Positions 15,590 through 25,289 are shown, numbered from the stretch's first letter. The stretch is DNA of 64,000 nt from Spiribacter halobius (GCF_020883455.1 NZ_CP086615.1:3100001-3164000), one strand, 5' to 3'. The notes: generated from the letters alone by a model not told the origin. Numbers and translations are program-made.

Positions 15590-16705
15590 GTCGACCACCT
15601 CCATCCCAAACCCCGACAGCGCGTGCATGCGCTTCGGGGCGGAGAGCACGCGCATGCGGCGGATGCCGAGGTCGGTGAGGATCTGGGCGCCGACGCCGTA
15701 GGTGCGGAGGTCCTGGCTGTCCTGGCTGGGGGTGCGTGGCTCGGGGGTCAGCTCGCCGTGGCGGGCCAGGGCCTGGAACTCGCGCATGCGGGCGAGGACC
15801 TCGCTGCGGTCGTCCACGCGGCGGAGCATGACCACGGCGGCGGGGGTCTCGCCGCAGCCGGCGATCTCCGCCAGGGCCTCGCGCAGGGACCAGCCCTGGT
15901 CCGGAGCCTGGGCGGCGAAGAGGTCGGAGAGGGTGTTCTCGACCTGCACCCGCACCAGCGTGGGCGAGTCCGGCTGCGGCCGGCCCTTGATCAGGGCGAA
16001 GTGCAGCGCGCCGTCGACGGTGTCCTGATAGGCGTAGAGATGGAAGCGGCCGTACTCGGTGGGCAGCTCGCAGTCCGCCACCCGCTCCACGGTGCGCTCG
16101 TTGCGGACCCGGTAGGCGATAAGGTCCGCCACTGTGCCGATCTTCAGGCCGTGCTCGCGGGCGAAGGTCATGAGATCGTCCCGCCGCGCCATGGTGCCGT
16201 CCTCGTTGAGCACCTCGACGATCACCGCCGCGGGCTCGAAGCCGGCGAGGCGGGCTAGGTCGCAGCCGGCCTCGGTGTGCCCGGCACGGGTAAGCACGCC
16301 GCCGGGCTGCGCCATGAGCGGGAAGACGTGGCCGGGCTGGACCAGGTCCTCGGGCCGCGCGTGGGGGGCGACCGCGGCCTGCACGGTACGCGCCCGGTCG
16401 GCGGCGGAGATGCCGGTGGTCACCCCCCGGGCGGCCTCGATGGAGAGCGTGAACTTGGTGCCGTGGGCGTCCTCGGAGTCGTTGACCATCAGCGGCAGGC
16501 GCAGCTGCTCGCAGCGCTCGCGGGTGAGCGTCAGGCAGATCAGCCCGCGCCCGTAGCGCGCCATGAAGTTGATATCCTCAGGCCGCACCATGGACGCGGC
16601 CATGACCAGGTCGCCCTCGTTCTCCCGGTCCTCGTCATCCAGGATCACCGCCATGCGCCCCTGGCGCAGGTCCTCGATGATCTCCTCGATACTGTTGAAG
16701 GCCAT
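15563..16705 (-). CDS. ribBA: 3,4-dihydroxy-2-butanone 4-phosphate synthase with degenerate GTP cyclohydrolase II domain
   Basis: A 380-residue two-domain protein. Residues 1 to about 200 are an intact RibB: DDEDRENEGD at 23-32, the TGISAADRA segment and RAGHTEAGCDLARLAG. Residues about 205-375 resemble GTP cyclohydrolase II, but the zinc motif CDCG and its upstream Cys are absent (the position reads VENTLSDLFAAQ), as is RQEGRGIGL. The second half is therefore probably not a cyclohydrolase, and a separate ribA should exist elsewhere. RibB makes the four-carbon precursor of lumazine. Unusually, the gene is separated from ribE by a repeat array and from ribH by a four-helix-bundle unit. Confidence 0.92.
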   Translation of the reverse strand: MAFNSIEEIIEDLRQGRMAVILDDEDRENEGDLVMAASMVRPEDINFMARYGRGLICLTLTRERCEQLRLPLMVNDSEDAHGTKFTLSIEAARGVTTGISAADRARTVQAAVAPHARPEDLVQPGHVFPLMAQPGGVLTRAGHTEAGCDLARLAGFEPAAVIVEVLNEDGTMARRDDLMTFAREHGLKIGTVADLIAYRVRNERTVERVADCELPTEYGRFHLYAYQDTVDGALHFALIKGRPQPDSPTLVRVQVENTLSDLFAAQAPDQGWSLREALAEIAGCGETPAAVVMLRRVDDRSEVLARMREFQALARHGELTPEPRTPSQDSQDLRTYGVGAQILTDLGIRRMRVLSAPKRMHALSGFGMEVVDYVQSAAAD

Positions 16706-16745
16706 GCCTTGGTCTCCGGTCAGTCGCGTTTCGCAGCTGTGCGTT

Positions 16746-16830
16746 CAACACAACGACACAACGGGCACAACGATTCACAACGGGTAAAGGTCTGCATCAA
16801 AACGTTGTGCTCCATTGTGTCGTTGTGTTT
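16746..16830. repeat. Facing CACAACG arrays between ribE and ribBA
   Basis: The left arm (16746-16784) holds four CACAACG units spaced by 1-3 bases. The right arm (16803-16830) is the approximate reverse complement, CGTTGTG units. The right arm starts at the ribE stop codon, so on the transcribed (minus) strand the structure begins immediately after ribE and ends about 40 bases before ribBA. Related pairs lie at 35734-35857 and 37302-37446. Confidence 0.85.
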
Positions 16831-17507
16831 CAGTCCCCCGCCGTATCGGAGCCCTCGAAACCGGCGCGGCGGAGGAGGTCGCGGGTGACGCCGGTGGCGT
16901 CCGGGTCGGCGGCGCGGTCGCCGAGCATCAGGCGCTCCAGATAGCGTGCGATGAGGTCCACCTCCAGGTTCACCGGCTGCCCCGGGCCGTAGTCGCCGAG
17001 GGTCGTCACCGTCGCGGTGTGGGGCACGATGTTGACGTCGAACTCCGCGCCGTTCACGCCGTTCACGGTGAGGCTGACGCCGTCCACGCAGATCGACCCC
17101 TTCTCGGCGATGTAGCGGGCGAGCCGCGCCGGCGCGCGGAATCGCCAGCGCTCGGAACGCCCGTCCGGCTCCCGGGCCCGCACCTCGCCGACGCCGTCCA
17201 CATGCCCGCTCACCAGGTGCCCGCCGAGGGGGGTGGCGAGCGTCAGCGCCGTCTCCAGATTGACCCGGTCGCCCTGGCCGAGGCGGCCCAGAGTGGTGCG
17301 CTCCAGGGTTTCCACCGAGACGTCGGCGGCGAAGTGCGGCGGGGCGACGGTGACCGCGGTAAGGCAGACACCGTTCACGGCGATGCTGTCCCCGATGCGC
17401 ACGGCACCGAGGTCAAGCCCCTCCGCGGCGATGGTGAGGCGGCAGTCGCCGCCGGTACGCTCGCTCGCGGCCAGGCGACCCGCTGCCTGGACGATACCGG
17501 TGAACAC
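16830..17507 (-). CDS. ribE: Riboflavin synthase alpha subunit
   Basis: A 225-residue riboflavin synthase with two tandem lumazine-binding repeats. The first begins MFTGIVQ and contains GDSIAVNGVCLT (near residue 40). The second contains GGHLVSGHVDGVG (near 97) and KGSICVDGVSLTVNGV. It dismutates two lumazines to riboflavin. The GTG start directly follows the ribD stop (TGAGTG). A CACAACG array starts at its stop codon and separates it from ribBA. Confidence 0.95.
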   Translation of the reverse strand: MFTGIVQAAGRLAASERTGGDCRLTIAAEGLDLGAVRIGDSIAVNGVCLTAVTVAPPHFAADVSVETLERTTLGRLGQGDRVNLETALTLATPLGGHLVSGHVDGVGEVRAREPDGRSERWRFRAPARLARYIAEKGSICVDGVSLTVNGVNGAEFDVNIVPHTATVTTLGDYGPGQPVNLEVDLIARYLERLMLGDRAADPDATGVTRDLLRRAGFEGSDTAGD

Positions 17508-18623
17508 TCAGCCCTCCTCCGCCGGGCGCAGCCGAGCGATCAGGCGCAGATCCTCCCCCACCCGGCGCTGGTCGGTAACGGTCAGCGCCAGGCGCTGACT
17601 CATCTGCTCGAGACCCGCCAGCGCCAGCAGCGGCCGCCCCTCGTGGCCCATGAGATGGGGCGCGAGATAGATGATGAGCTCGTCGACCAGGCCCGCCTGC
17701 AGGAGTGCACCGGAGAGCGTCGGTCCCGCCTCCACCAGCACCTCGTTCACCTCGTCGGCGGCCAGGGCCCGCAGCGCCGCCGTCAGCTCGACGCGGCCGT
17801 CGTCACCCGCGGCCACCTGCTGCAGATGCGCGCCGGCACGGACCAGGGCCTGCTCCCGAGGCGGCATTTCGCCCACATGCAGCAGCGTGACGCCGCCATC
17901 GTCCCGCAACAGGCGAGCCTCCGTGGGCGTACGCAGATGCGAGTCCAGCACCACCCGCCGGGGCGCCAGGAACGGGCCGTCCACATCGCGGGCGGTAAGC
18001 CGGGGATCGTCGGCGATCACGGTGTCGACGCCGGTGACGATGGCGCCGCTCGCCGCCCGCCAGCGGTGGACGTCACGCCGCGCCGCGGCACTAGTGATCC
18101 AGCGGCTCTCGCCCGAGGCCATGGCGGTGCGGCCGTCGAGGCTCGCGGCCACCTTGCACCTTACCCAGGGCAGGCCGCCGCGCATGCGGCGCATGAAGCC
18201 GGCGTTCAGGGCCTCGGCGGCCTCGGCCATGAGCCCGCCGGCGACGGCGACCCCGGCCTCCCGCAGGCGCTCGACGCCCCGGCCGCCCACCCGCGGATTC
18301 GGGTCTCCGGCGCCGATCACCACGCGGGCTACCCCGGCCTCGATCAGCGCATCGGCGCAGGGCGGCGTACGCCCGTAATGGCTGCAGGGCTCGAGGGTGA
18401 CGTAGGCGGTGGCACCGCGGGCGGCGGCCCCCGCCGCCTCCAGCGCCAGCACCTCGGCGTGGGGGCCGCCGGCACGCTCATGCCAGCCCTCGCCGACGGC
18501 CTCGCCGTCGCGCACCAGCACGCAGCCTACCCGCGGGTTGGGGTCGCAGGTCCAGCGGCCACGCTCGGCCAGCCGCAGCGCCCGGGCCATCCAGGCGTGA
18601 TCCTGCGCGCTGAAGCCGCTCAC
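17508..18623 (-). CDS. ribD: Bifunctional pyrimidine deaminase/reductase RibD
   Basis: A 371-residue RibD. The N-terminal deaminase has zinc ligands His55 (HAEVLAL), Cys80 and Cys89 ([11 protein letters not shown]), with Glu57 as proton shuttle. The C-terminal reductase domain begins near residue 145 ([14 protein letters not shown]) and includes [14 protein letters not shown]. It carries out the second and third steps of riboflavin synthesis. The start is the GTG at 18623, which overlaps the nrdR stop (GTGA). The longer open frame upstream is shadow reading through nrdR. Confidence 0.94.
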   Translation of the reverse strand: MSGFSAQDHAWMARALRLAERGRWTCDPNPRVGCVLVRDGEAVGEGWHERAGGPHAEVLALEAAGAAARGATAYVTLEPCSHYGRTPPCADALIEAGVARVVIGAGDPNPRVGGRGVERLREAGVAVAGGLMAEAAEALNAGFMRRMRGGLPWVRCKVAASLDGRTAMASGESRWITSAAARRDVHRWRAASGAIVTGVDTVIADDPRLTARDVDGPFLAPRRVVLDSHLRTPTEARLLRDDGGVTLLHVGEMPPREQALVRAGAHLQQVAAGDDGRVELTAALRALAADEVNEVLVEAGPTLSGALLQAGLVDELIIYLAPHLMGHEGRPLLALAGLEQMSQRLALTVTDQRRVGEDLRLIARLRPAEEG

Positions 18624-19135
18624 GGGGTGTCGTCGCCGTCGTCCGGCAGCAGGCCGATCTGGCGGCGGCGGGCCTCCGCGTCCGGCATGCGCTCCAGGCC
18701 GTCGATCACCTCGCGGAAGGCGCTCACGTCCTCGAAGCTGCGGTAGACCGAGGCGAAACGCACATAGGCCACCTGGTCCAGGTCCCGCAGCTCCTCCATC
18801 ACCCACTCGCCGATATCGCTCGCCGCCACCTCGCGCTCGCCGGCGGCGCGGATCCGCTGGCGGATGCGGCTGATGGCCGCCTCCACCGCCTCCGTGGCCA
18901 CCGGTCGCTTCTCCAGCGCCCGCAGCAGGCCGGTCCGCAGCTTGCCGTCGTCGAACAGCACGCGGGTGCCGTCGCGCTTGATGACCCGCGGCATCACCAG
19001 CTCCGCGGACTCGTAGGTGGTGAAGCGCACCCCGCAGCCTGCGCACTCCCGCCGCCGGCGCACCTGTTCGCCCTCGCCGGCGAGGCGGGAGTCGATGACC
19101 CGGGTGTCCTGGGCCTGGCAGAAGGGGCAACGCAT
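18620..19135 (-). CDS. nrdR: Transcriptional repressor NrdR
   Basis: A 171-residue NrdR. The zinc ribbon is Cys3, Cys6, Cys31 and Cys34, followed by an Arg-rich RRRREC segment and FTTYE, then an ATP-cone ([21 protein letters not shown] onward). It represses ribonucleotide reductase genes when (d)ATP is bound. It overlaps ribD by GTGA and follows glyA by 17 bases, the usual glyA-nrdR-ribD arrangement in gammaproteobacteria. The ATG at 19135 matches the family start. Confidence 0.95.
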   Translation of the reverse strand: MRCPFCQAQDTRVIDSRLAGEGEQVRRRRECAGCGVRFTTYESAELVMPRVIKRDGTRVLFDDGKLRTGLLRALEKRPVATEAVEAAISRIRQRIRAAGEREVAASDIGEWVMEELRDLDQVAYVRFASVYRSFEDVSAFREVIDGLERMPDAEARRRQIGLLPDDGDDTP

Positions 19136-19152
19136 GCCGGCTCCGCGGGGCC

Positions 19153-20412
19153 TCAGGCCGCCTCGTAGACCGGGAAGCGGTGGCAGATGGCCAGCACCTT
19201 GTCCCGCACCGCGCTGATCACGGCCTCGTTCTCCGGCTCGTCGAGCACATCGCAGATCCAGTTGGCGAGCTCGCGGCTCTCCGCCTCGCCGAAGCCGCGG
19301 GTGGTGATCGCCGGCGTGCCGATGCGCAGCCCCGACGTCACGAAGGGGGACTGCGGGTCGTTCGGCACGGTGTTCTTGTTCACCGTGATGTTGGCCGAGC
19401 CGAGGGCGGCGTCGGCGGCCTTGCCGGTGAGCCCCTTGTCCACCAGATCCATAAGGAACAGGTGGTTGTCGGTGCCGCCGGAGACCACCTTGTAGCCGCG
19501 GTCCTGCATGGTCCCGGCCATGGCCCGGGCGTTGGCGATAACCTGCTCCTGGTACTCGCGGAACTCCGGCTCCAGGGCCTCCTTGAAGGCCACCGCCTTG
19601 GCGGCGATGACGTGCATCAGCGGCCCGCCCTGGGTGCCCGGGAAGACCAGCGACTGCAGCTTCTTGGTCACCTCCGGGTTCTCGCGGGCGAGGATCAGCC
19701 CGCCGCGGGGGCCGCGCAGGGTCTTGTGGGTGGTGGTGGTCACCACGTCCGCATGGGCCACCGGGCTCGGGTAGACACCGGCGGCCACCAGGCCGGCGAC
19801 ATGCGCCATGTCCGCGACGAGGTAGGCGTTCACCTCGTCGGCGATGGCGCGGAAGCGCGCCCAGTCGACCACCCGCGAGTAGGCGGAGAATCCGGCGACG
19901 ATGAGCCTCGGCCGGTGCTCGCGCGCCAGGCGCGCGACCTCGTCGTAGTCGATCTCGCCGGTGTCGGTGTTCAGGCCGTACTGCACGGCGTTGAAGATCT
20001 TGCCGGAGAAGTTCGGCTTGGCGCCGTGGGTCAGGTGCCCGCCGTGGTCGAGGCTCATGCCGAGCAGGGTGTCGCCGGGCTTCGCCAGCGCCAGGAACAC
20101 GGCCAGATTGGCCGAGGAGCCGGAGTGCGGCTGCACGTTGGCATAGGCCGCGCCGAAGAGCGCCTTCGCCCGCTCGATGGCGAGCCGCTCGCCGACGTCG
20201 ACGAACTCGCAGCCGCCGTAGTAGCGCTTGCCCGGATAGCCCTCGGCGTACTTGTTGGTCAGCACGCTGCCCTGCAGCTCCAGTACCCGGGGGCTGGCGT
20301 AGTTCTCCGAGGCGATCAGCTCGATGTGCTCTTCCTGCCGACGGCGCTCGCGGTCGATTGACTCGGCGAGCTCCGGGTCGAAACCGGCAACGGTCATGGT
20401 GCTGGAGAACAT
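19153..20412 (-). CDS. glyA: Serine hydroxymethyltransferase
   Basis: A 419-residue GlyA of normal length. The PLP lysine is Lys230 in [16 protein letters not shown]. Other landmarks are [10 protein letters not shown] near residue 31, YYGGCEF near 64 and the [13 protein letters not shown] stretch near 200. It interconverts serine and glycine while charging tetrahydrofolate with a one-carbon unit. It heads the nrdR-rib operon and diverges from the rimK pair. The 195-base upstream region has an AT-rich GTTAAAACT segment that may be a -10 region, but no convincing -35. Confidence 0.96.
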   Translation of the reverse strand: MFSSTMTVAGFDPELAESIDRERRRQEEHIELIASENYASPRVLELQGSVLTNKYAEGYPGKRYYGGCEFVDVGERLAIERAKALFGAAYANVQPHSGSSANLAVFLALAKPGDTLLGMSLDHGGHLTHGAKPNFSGKIFNAVQYGLNTDTGEIDYDEVARLAREHRPRLIVAGFSAYSRVVDWARFRAIADEVNAYLVADMAHVAGLVAAGVYPSPVAHADVVTTTTHKTLRGPRGGLILARENPEVTKKLQSLVFPGTQGGPLMHVIAAKAVAFKEALEPEFREYQEQVIANARAMAGTMQDRGYKVVSGGTDNHLFLMDLVDKGLTGKAADAALGSANITVNKNTVPNDPQSPFVTSGLRIGTPAITTRGFGEAESRELANWICDVLDEPENEAVISAVRDKVLAICHRFPVYEAA

Positions 20413-20607
20413 GGCGGTCCCTCTCGAAAAGGTGCTGGAAATTCGGTGCCTTTCCGGGCAGTTTTAACGCCTCTGCCGCCGGCCGTTCACGCGGCCCGGC
20501 GACAGGCCGTGGCGGTCGCGGCATGGCCGCGGAAAAGGTCACAATGATAAAGGATCAGGGGCTCTGGTGCATGTGCCGCCGGGCATCGGGCGCAGCGGGA
20601 AAACAGC

Positions 20608-21096
20608 ATGTCGGTAGCGAAAACGCGACGCCGCCCGCGCAGCTGGGTAGGCTGGCGCGAGTGGGTCGGCCTTCCGGCCCTCGGCATCGAAGCCATCAAG
20701 GCGAAAGTGGACACCGGGGCCGCCACGTCCTGCCTGCACGCCATCCACGTGCGGCGCTACCGCGGCCCGGAGGGCGAGCGGGTGCGCTTTCAGGTCCATC
20801 CGCTGCAGCGGCGCACGGACATCACCGTCCACTGCGACGCCGCCCTGCTCGGCGACCGGGTGGTCACCAGCTCCACCGGTCACCGCGAGCGCCGGCTGGT
20901 GGTGCGCACGCCGCTGGCCATCGCCGGCCGACGCTTCGCCATTGAGCTGACCCTGACCAACCGCGATAGCATGGGCTTTCGCATGCTGATCGGCCGCCGG
21001 GCCATGAAGGGCCGGCTGCTGGTCGACCCCGGCGCCTCCTATCTGGCCGGCGCCGCGGACAGTGAGGCGCCGCGGCGCCAGCTCCGCTCACCCTGA
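20608..21096 (+). CDS. RimK-associated retropepsin-like protein (ATP-dependent zinc protease family)
   Basis: A 162-residue protein of the family annotated as ATP-dependent zinc protease, now regarded as retropepsin-like. The aspartic-peptidase motif VDTGAATS is at 34-41 (Asp35), followed by a conserved SCLHA. It ends with GRRAMKGRLLVDPGASYL. It lies 24 bases before rimK, a common pairing. In such pairs it is thought to act with RimK in ribosomal protein S6 modification or its turnover (inference from context). It diverges from glyA. Confidence 0.85.
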   Translation: MSVAKTRRRPRSWVGWREWVGLPALGIEAIKAKVDTGAATSCLHAIHVRRYRGPEGERVRFQVHPLQRRTDITVHCDAALLGDRVVTSSTGHRERRLVVRTPLAIAGRRFAIELTLTNRDSMGFRMLIGRRAMKGRLLVDPGASYLAGAADSEAPRRQLRSP

Positions 21097-21120
21097 ATCC
21101 ACCACCGGGAGCCGCCTCGG

Positions 21121-22038
21121 ATGCCCAATCCGCTGAACATCTACGTCCTCTCGCGCAACGCCCGGCTCTACTCCACCCGGCGCATCGTCGAGGCCGGCCG
21201 CGAGCGTGGGCACACGGTGCGGGTCATCGATCCGCTGCGCTGCTACGTGAAGATCAGCGCCCACCGCCCCGAGGTGCACCTCAAGGGCGAGATCCTGCCG
21301 GCGCCGGACGCGGTCATCCCCCGCATCGGCGCCTCGGTGACCTTCTACGGCACCGCCGTCCTGCGCCAGTTCGAGATGATGGGGGTGTTCCCGCTGAACG
21401 AGTCGGTGGCCATCAGCCGCTCGCGGGACAAGCTCCGCTCCCTGCAGCTCCTCGCCCGCCGCGGCATCGGCCTGCCGGTGAGCAGCTTCGCGTACTCCCC
21501 GGACGACAACGCCGACCTGATCAGCATCGTCGGCGGCGCGCCCCTGGTGCTGAAGCTGCTGGAGGGCACCCAGGGCAAGGGCGTGGTGCTGGCCGAGACC
21601 AACAAGGCCGCGGAGAGCGTGATCGACGCCTTCCACGGCCTCAACGCCTATTTCCTGGCCCAGGAGTTCATCAAGGAGGCCAACGGCGCCGACATCCGCT
21701 GTTTCGTGGTGGGCGAGAAGGTCATCGCCTCCATGATGCGCCAGGCGAAGGAGGGCGAGTTCCGCTCCAACGTCCACCGCGGCGGCAGCGCCAAGCCCAT
21801 CCGCATCACCCCCGAGGAGCGCTCGGTGGCGACCCGCGCGGCCAGGATCATGGGCCTCAACGTCGCCGGCGTGGACATCATGCGCTCGGCCCACGGCCCG
21901 GTGGTGCTGGAGGTCAACTCCTCCCCCGGCCTCGAGGGCATCGAGGGCGCCACCGGCAAGGACATCGCCGGCAGCATGATCCAGTTCATCGAGAAGTTCG
22001 GCAAAGCCGGACGCACCAAGACCCGCGGCAAGGGATAG
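21121..22038 (+). CDS. rimK: RimK, ATP-grasp glutamate ligase
   Basis: A 305-residue ATP-grasp ligase of RimK length. Landmarks are [11 protein letters not shown] near residue 63, [19 protein letters not shown] near 95, [13 protein letters not shown] near 140 and the metal-binding [14 protein letters not shown] near residue 260. RimK adds glutamates to the C-terminus of ribosomal protein S6 and can make poly-alpha-glutamate. It follows the retropepsin-like gene in a probable two-gene operon and converges on moeA. A GCGAAGA-type array lies just after its stop. Confidence 0.93.
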   Translation: MPNPLNIYVLSRNARLYSTRRIVEAGRERGHTVRVIDPLRCYVKISAHRPEVHLKGEILPAPDAVIPRIGASVTFYGTAVLRQFEMMGVFPLNESVAISRSRDKLRSLQLLARRGIGLPVSSFAYSPDDNADLISIVGGAPLVLKLLEGTQGKGVVLAETNKAAESVIDAFHGLNAYFLAQEFIKEANGADIRCFVVGEKVIASMMRQAKEGEFRSNVHRGGSAKPIRITPEERSVATRAARIMGLNVAGVDIMRSAHGPVVLEVNSSPGLEGIEGATGKDIAGSMIQFIEKFGKAGRTKTRGKG

Positions 22039-22065
22039 TTGCCCTGCGCCACGGCATTGAGGAAG

Positions 22066-22238
22066 ACAACCGCAAAGGCGCGAAGATCGCGAAGGATTCG
22101 CGAAGAACACCAGAATGGGATGCCCCTGTAAGCTTTAAGGGCAGCCGTGCGTGCCCCGCTTGCGTGGTCGTCCGGTCCGAACCTTTGGCGGGGCGCAACC
22201 GCTAACCGTCTTCGCGTCCTTTGCGCCTTTGCGGTTAT
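22066..22238. repeat. Facing GCGAAGA/GCAAAGG arrays between rimK and moeA
   Basis: The left arm at 22066-22105 has units such as GCAAAGGC, GCGAAGAT and CGCGAAGG. The right arm at 22203-22238 is the approximate reverse complement (CTTCGCG, CTTTGCG). The 97-base interior holds weaker palindromes (TGCCCCT/AAGGGCA; GCCCCGC/GCGGGGC). The moeA stop TAA lies at the start of the right arm. It is the only copy of this family in the window. Confidence 0.8.
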
Positions 22239-24175
22239 TCCCCGCTTTCCCCATCGACCCGCATGCCGACATTGGCAAGCTCCTCGCGCATGGCCTCGTC
22301 CTCCAGCAGGGCCCGGAAGCGGGCCACTGCGGGGCGGTCCCAGCGGGACTCGGGGACGAGGAAGTCGTAGTGCTCGTCGCGCAGGGGGTCGAAGGCGAGA
22401 CCGTAGGCCGCGGCCACCGGCGCGATGGTCACGCCCCAGTCCGCCCGGCCCTGGGCGACGGCGGCGGCCACCGCGTTGTGGGAGGCGGGCTGCACGCCCC
22501 AGCCGGGGGGCTGCCAATCACCGAGCAGCCGGTCCACCAGCACCCGGGTGCCGCTGCCGGCGTTGCGGTTTACCATCACCAGCGCCTCGTCCGCGCGCAG
22601 ACGGGTCTGGAGCGCCGTCCCCGCGAGCCCGGCGAGACGCTCGTCATCGGCGCGGTAACAGATGCCCTGCCGGCGCCGGTAGCCGGGCAGCAGGCGCACC
22701 CCGTCCGGCAGCCAGGGCCGGTTGTAGGTGTCGGTCTCCGGGTCCAGCAGGTGCACGCCGGCAACGTCGCAGTCCCCCCGGCGCGCCGCCTCGACGCCGC
22801 CCAGGCTGCCCACGTGCAGCGAACGCACTGCGTAGCCCTCCCGTCGCAGCCGGGCCAGCATGCGATCCAGCCCCACGCAGTGGCTGCCCACGGCCACGAC
22901 ATCAGGCAGCTCCTGGGCCTCATCCAGGCAGTACACGGTGACCTCGCTGCCGGCGGCGAGCCCGCGGCTGCGCTCGCCGGCGACGATGAAGCCATCGGCC
23001 CGGCTGAAGGTGCTCACCGCCCCCGAGCCCTTGGGGATCGGGTAGGCCGCGAGGCCGCCCGACGCGTCCGGCAGCAGGCCCACCATGTGGTATTCGGCCC
23101 GCCCGAGCTCCGAAGGCAGCGCGAGCGGCAGCGTCGCCCGCCGGCGTGAGCGCATCGCCTCGCGCCGCCCGGCCATCGCGCGCAGCACCGGTGCCACGAA
23201 CTCCTGGAAGGTAAAGATCGCCGAGGTGGGGAAGCCCGGCAGCAGCACCACCGGCCGCCCGCGGGTGACCGCGAGGCAGAGCGGCTTGCCCGGCTTCACG
23301 GCGACGCCGTGGACCACGATCCCCGGGTCGTCCCAGTGGCCCGCCACGCGGTGGGCGATGTCCCCCTCCCCCTTCGAGGTGCCGCCGGAGAGCAGCACCA
23401 TGTCCGCCGCCAGTGCCTGCTCGATGGCGGCCTGCAGGGCGGCCTCGTCATCGCGCACGATACCGAGCGCCCAGGGCTCGCCGCCGTGCTCGCGCACCGC
23501 GGCCGCCAGAATATGGCCGTTGGAGTCGTAGACGCCGCCGTCCCGCGGCGGCTCGCCTGGGGCGAGCAGCTCATCGCCGGTGGAGAGAATGGCCACCCGC
23601 GGCCGCCGCCAGACCGGTACCTCGCCGGTGCCGGTGGCCGCCAGCAGGCCGATCTCGCGGGAGCCGAGGGGCTGGCCCGCGAACAGCACCGACTCGCCGC
23701 GGGCGATGTCGGCGCCGGCGTGGGTGACGAAGGCGCCGGGCGCCGCCGGCCGCGTCACGGCCACCCCGGCGCCGGCCCGGTCGCTGTGCTCGAGCATGAC
23801 CACCGCGTCCGCCCCGCGCGGCAGCATGCCGCCGGTGGCAATGGGCGTGGCGGTGCCCGGGGCGACCTCAACCCCGGGCACGATGCCGGGCGTGAGCAGC
23901 TCGGCGTTCAGCGCAAGCTGCACCGGCGCGTCCTCCGCGGCGTCCTCGGTGTCCGCTGCACGCACGGCAAAGCCGTCGACATTGGCGCGATCGAAGCCAG
24001 GCACGTCCACCGCAGCCGCCACGTCGTCGGCGAGCACGCGCCCGAGTGCGGTCTCCAGGGCCACCGTCTCGACGCCGAGCGGCGCCGGCACGAAGGCCGC
24101 ACGCAGGCGCGCCAGGGCCTCCTCACGACTTACCGCCCGCAGGAACTGGCGCTGCTCCGGCGCCCCGTCAGACAT
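22235..24175 (-). CDS. moeA: Molybdopterin molybdenumtransferase MoeA fused to a periplasmic-binding-like domain
   Basis: A 646-residue fusion. Residues 1 to about 415 are MoeA: DRANVDGFAVRA near 62, ILSTGDELL (196-204), LLSGGTSKGEGD (261-272) and LLPGFPTSA (311-319). MoeA inserts molybdate (or tungstate) into adenylylated molybdopterin. Residues about 425-640 form a periplasmic-binding-protein-like domain without signal peptide, including NRNAGSGTR at 536-544, so it is probably a cytoplasmic ligand sensor or metal-delivery domain. The gene overlaps the preceding MoeA-like gene by 8 bases. Both belong to the tungstate-transport operon. A TAA stop is provided at the edge of a repeat arm. Confidence 0.92.
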   Translation of the reverse strand: MSDGAPEQRQFLRAVSREEALARLRAAFVPAPLGVETVALETALGRVLADDVAAAVDVPGFDRANVDGFAVRAADTEDAAEDAPVQLALNAELLTPGIVPGVEVAPGTATPIATGGMLPRGADAVVMLEHSDRAGAGVAVTRPAAPGAFVTHAGADIARGESVLFAGQPLGSREIGLLAATGTGEVPVWRRPRVAILSTGDELLAPGEPPRDGGVYDSNGHILAAAVREHGGEPWALGIVRDDEAALQAAIEQALAADMVLLSGGTSKGEGDIAHRVAGHWDDPGIVVHGVAVKPGKPLCLAVTRGRPVVLLPGFPTSAIFTFQEFVAPVLRAMAGRREAMRSRRRATLPLALPSELGRAEYHMVGLLPDASGGLAAYPIPKGSGAVSTFSRADGFIVAGERSRGLAAGSEVTVYCLDEAQELPDVVAVGSHCVGLDRMLARLRREGYAVRSLHVGSLGGVEAARRGDCDVAGVHLLDPETDTYNRPWLPDGVRLLPGYRRRQGICYRADDERLAGLAGTALQTRLRADEALVMVNRNAGSGTRVLVDRLLGDWQPPGWGVQPASHNAVAAAVAQGRADWGVTIAPVAAAYGLAFDPLRDEHYDFLVPESRWDRPAVARFRALLEDEAMREELANVGMRVDGESGE

Positions 24176-25289
24176 TCCGGCTCTCCTCCAGCCACGCCAC
24201 GGTCACCATCTCACCGGCCGCGTGGCCCTCGCTCTCCTCCGCCACCACCATCACGCCGGCCAGGCGCGCCGGCGGCAGCACCGCGTCCCGCGGCAGCGGC
24301 ACCACGCCGTCCCCCGCCCGCGCCAGGGGCACCAGCTCGGTCACGCCCAGCGGCGAGCTCAGCTTGCGGCCCAGGCGTGCGACGCCCGACGCCGGCGGCG
24401 TCAGTCCGAGCCGCGCCCCGAGCAGCAGCCACAGGGCGCAGAACGCCGGCCACGGCTGCCCGGGCACGCCGAGCACCCGCAGCGCTCCCAGCTGCCCGAG
24501 GCGTGTGCCCAGGCCCGGCTGCATGGCCACGCCCCGGGCCACGAGCCCGTCGTGGCGCGCCAGCAGCCCGGCCAGGGGGTCGTCCGGTACCTCGCCGCTG
24601 CCGCCGAGGGCGACGATCAGCCCGGGCGGGGCGTCCGCGGCCAGCGAGGCCTCGAGGCCGCCGTCCACGATGCGTACCTCGATACCGGGTTGCTGCAGCA
24701 GCCGCGCCACCAGCGTCCCCGTCAGCGACGCCGTGGCTGCCCCGTCGATGACGGTCAGCGTCACCGGCAACGGCGCCTGGCAGGCCAGCTCCCGGATTCC
24801 GAGCGCGCCCAGGCGGGCCGCCGCCAGGGGACTCAGCCGCTCGCCAGCGGCCAGCAGCCGGTCGCCCGGGGCGATGTCGGCACCGGCTCGCCTGACGCCC
24901 TCCCCCGCCGCCACCGGTGTGCTCAGGGTCACGCCCTGCTCGTCGACGGCGGCGATGCCGGCAGGCACCACCGCGTCACTGCCGCGTGGCAGGGCCTCCC
25001 CGGCGGCGATCCGGCGGGCACGCCCCTGTGACCAGCCCAGCCGCACCGGGCTGTAGACCCCCGCGCCCTGGGTATCCGCCGCCGCCACGGCAACGCCGTG
25101 CTCACGGGCGCTCGGCTGCGAGGGCCAGGGGGCGTCGGCCGTGACGTCCGCGGCGGCGACGCACCCGATCGCCTCCGACAGCGGCACGCTCCGGGCCGCC
25201 GCCGGCGGCCAGTGCGCCGCGAGCCAGGCCCGCGCCTCTTCCACGCCCAGAAGCTCGTCGCCGCTCATGTCCCTCGGTCCGTCCGCCAT
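24168..25289 (-). CDS. Divergent MoeA-like protein
   Basis: A 373-residue protein with the MoeA fold order but degraded signatures. The STGDE segment is replaced by VIDGA, the GGxSxGxxD loop by GGSGEVPDD, and the PGNP loop by PGQPW. The N-terminal region retains SEAIGCVAAADVTAD and ALPRGSDAVVP-type motifs. It may be catalytically altered, or a partner of the intact MoeA that follows with an 8-base overlap. It sits 165 bases after tupA in the same direction. A second ATG at 25268 is an alternative start. Paired MoeA paralogues are known to distinguish Mo from W in some organisms; that role here is inference. Confidence 0.8.
   Translation of the reverse strand: MADGPRDMSGDELLGVEEARAWLAAHWPPAAARSVPLSEAIGCVAAADVTADAPWPSQPSAREHGVAVAAADTQGAGVYSPVRLGWSQGRARRIAAGEALPRGSDAVVPAGIAAVDEQGVTLSTPVAAGEGVRRAGADIAPGDRLLAAGERLSPLAAARLGALGIRELACQAPLPVTLTVIDGAATASLTGTLVARLLQQPGIEVRIVDGGLEASLAADAPPGLIVALGGSGEVPDDPLAGLLARHDGLVARGVAMQPGLGTRLGQLGALRVLGVPGQPWPAFCALWLLLGARLGLTPPASGVARLGRKLSSPLGVTELVPLARAGDGVVPLPRDAVLPPARLAGVMVVAEESEGHAAGEMVTVAWLEESRNV

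Noticed and set aside
16706-16829. FMN riboswitch upstream of ribBA
   Set aside because: The gap is occupied by the CACAACG arm pair and leaves no room for the conserved multi-helix FMN aptamer; no matching conserved segments were seen.
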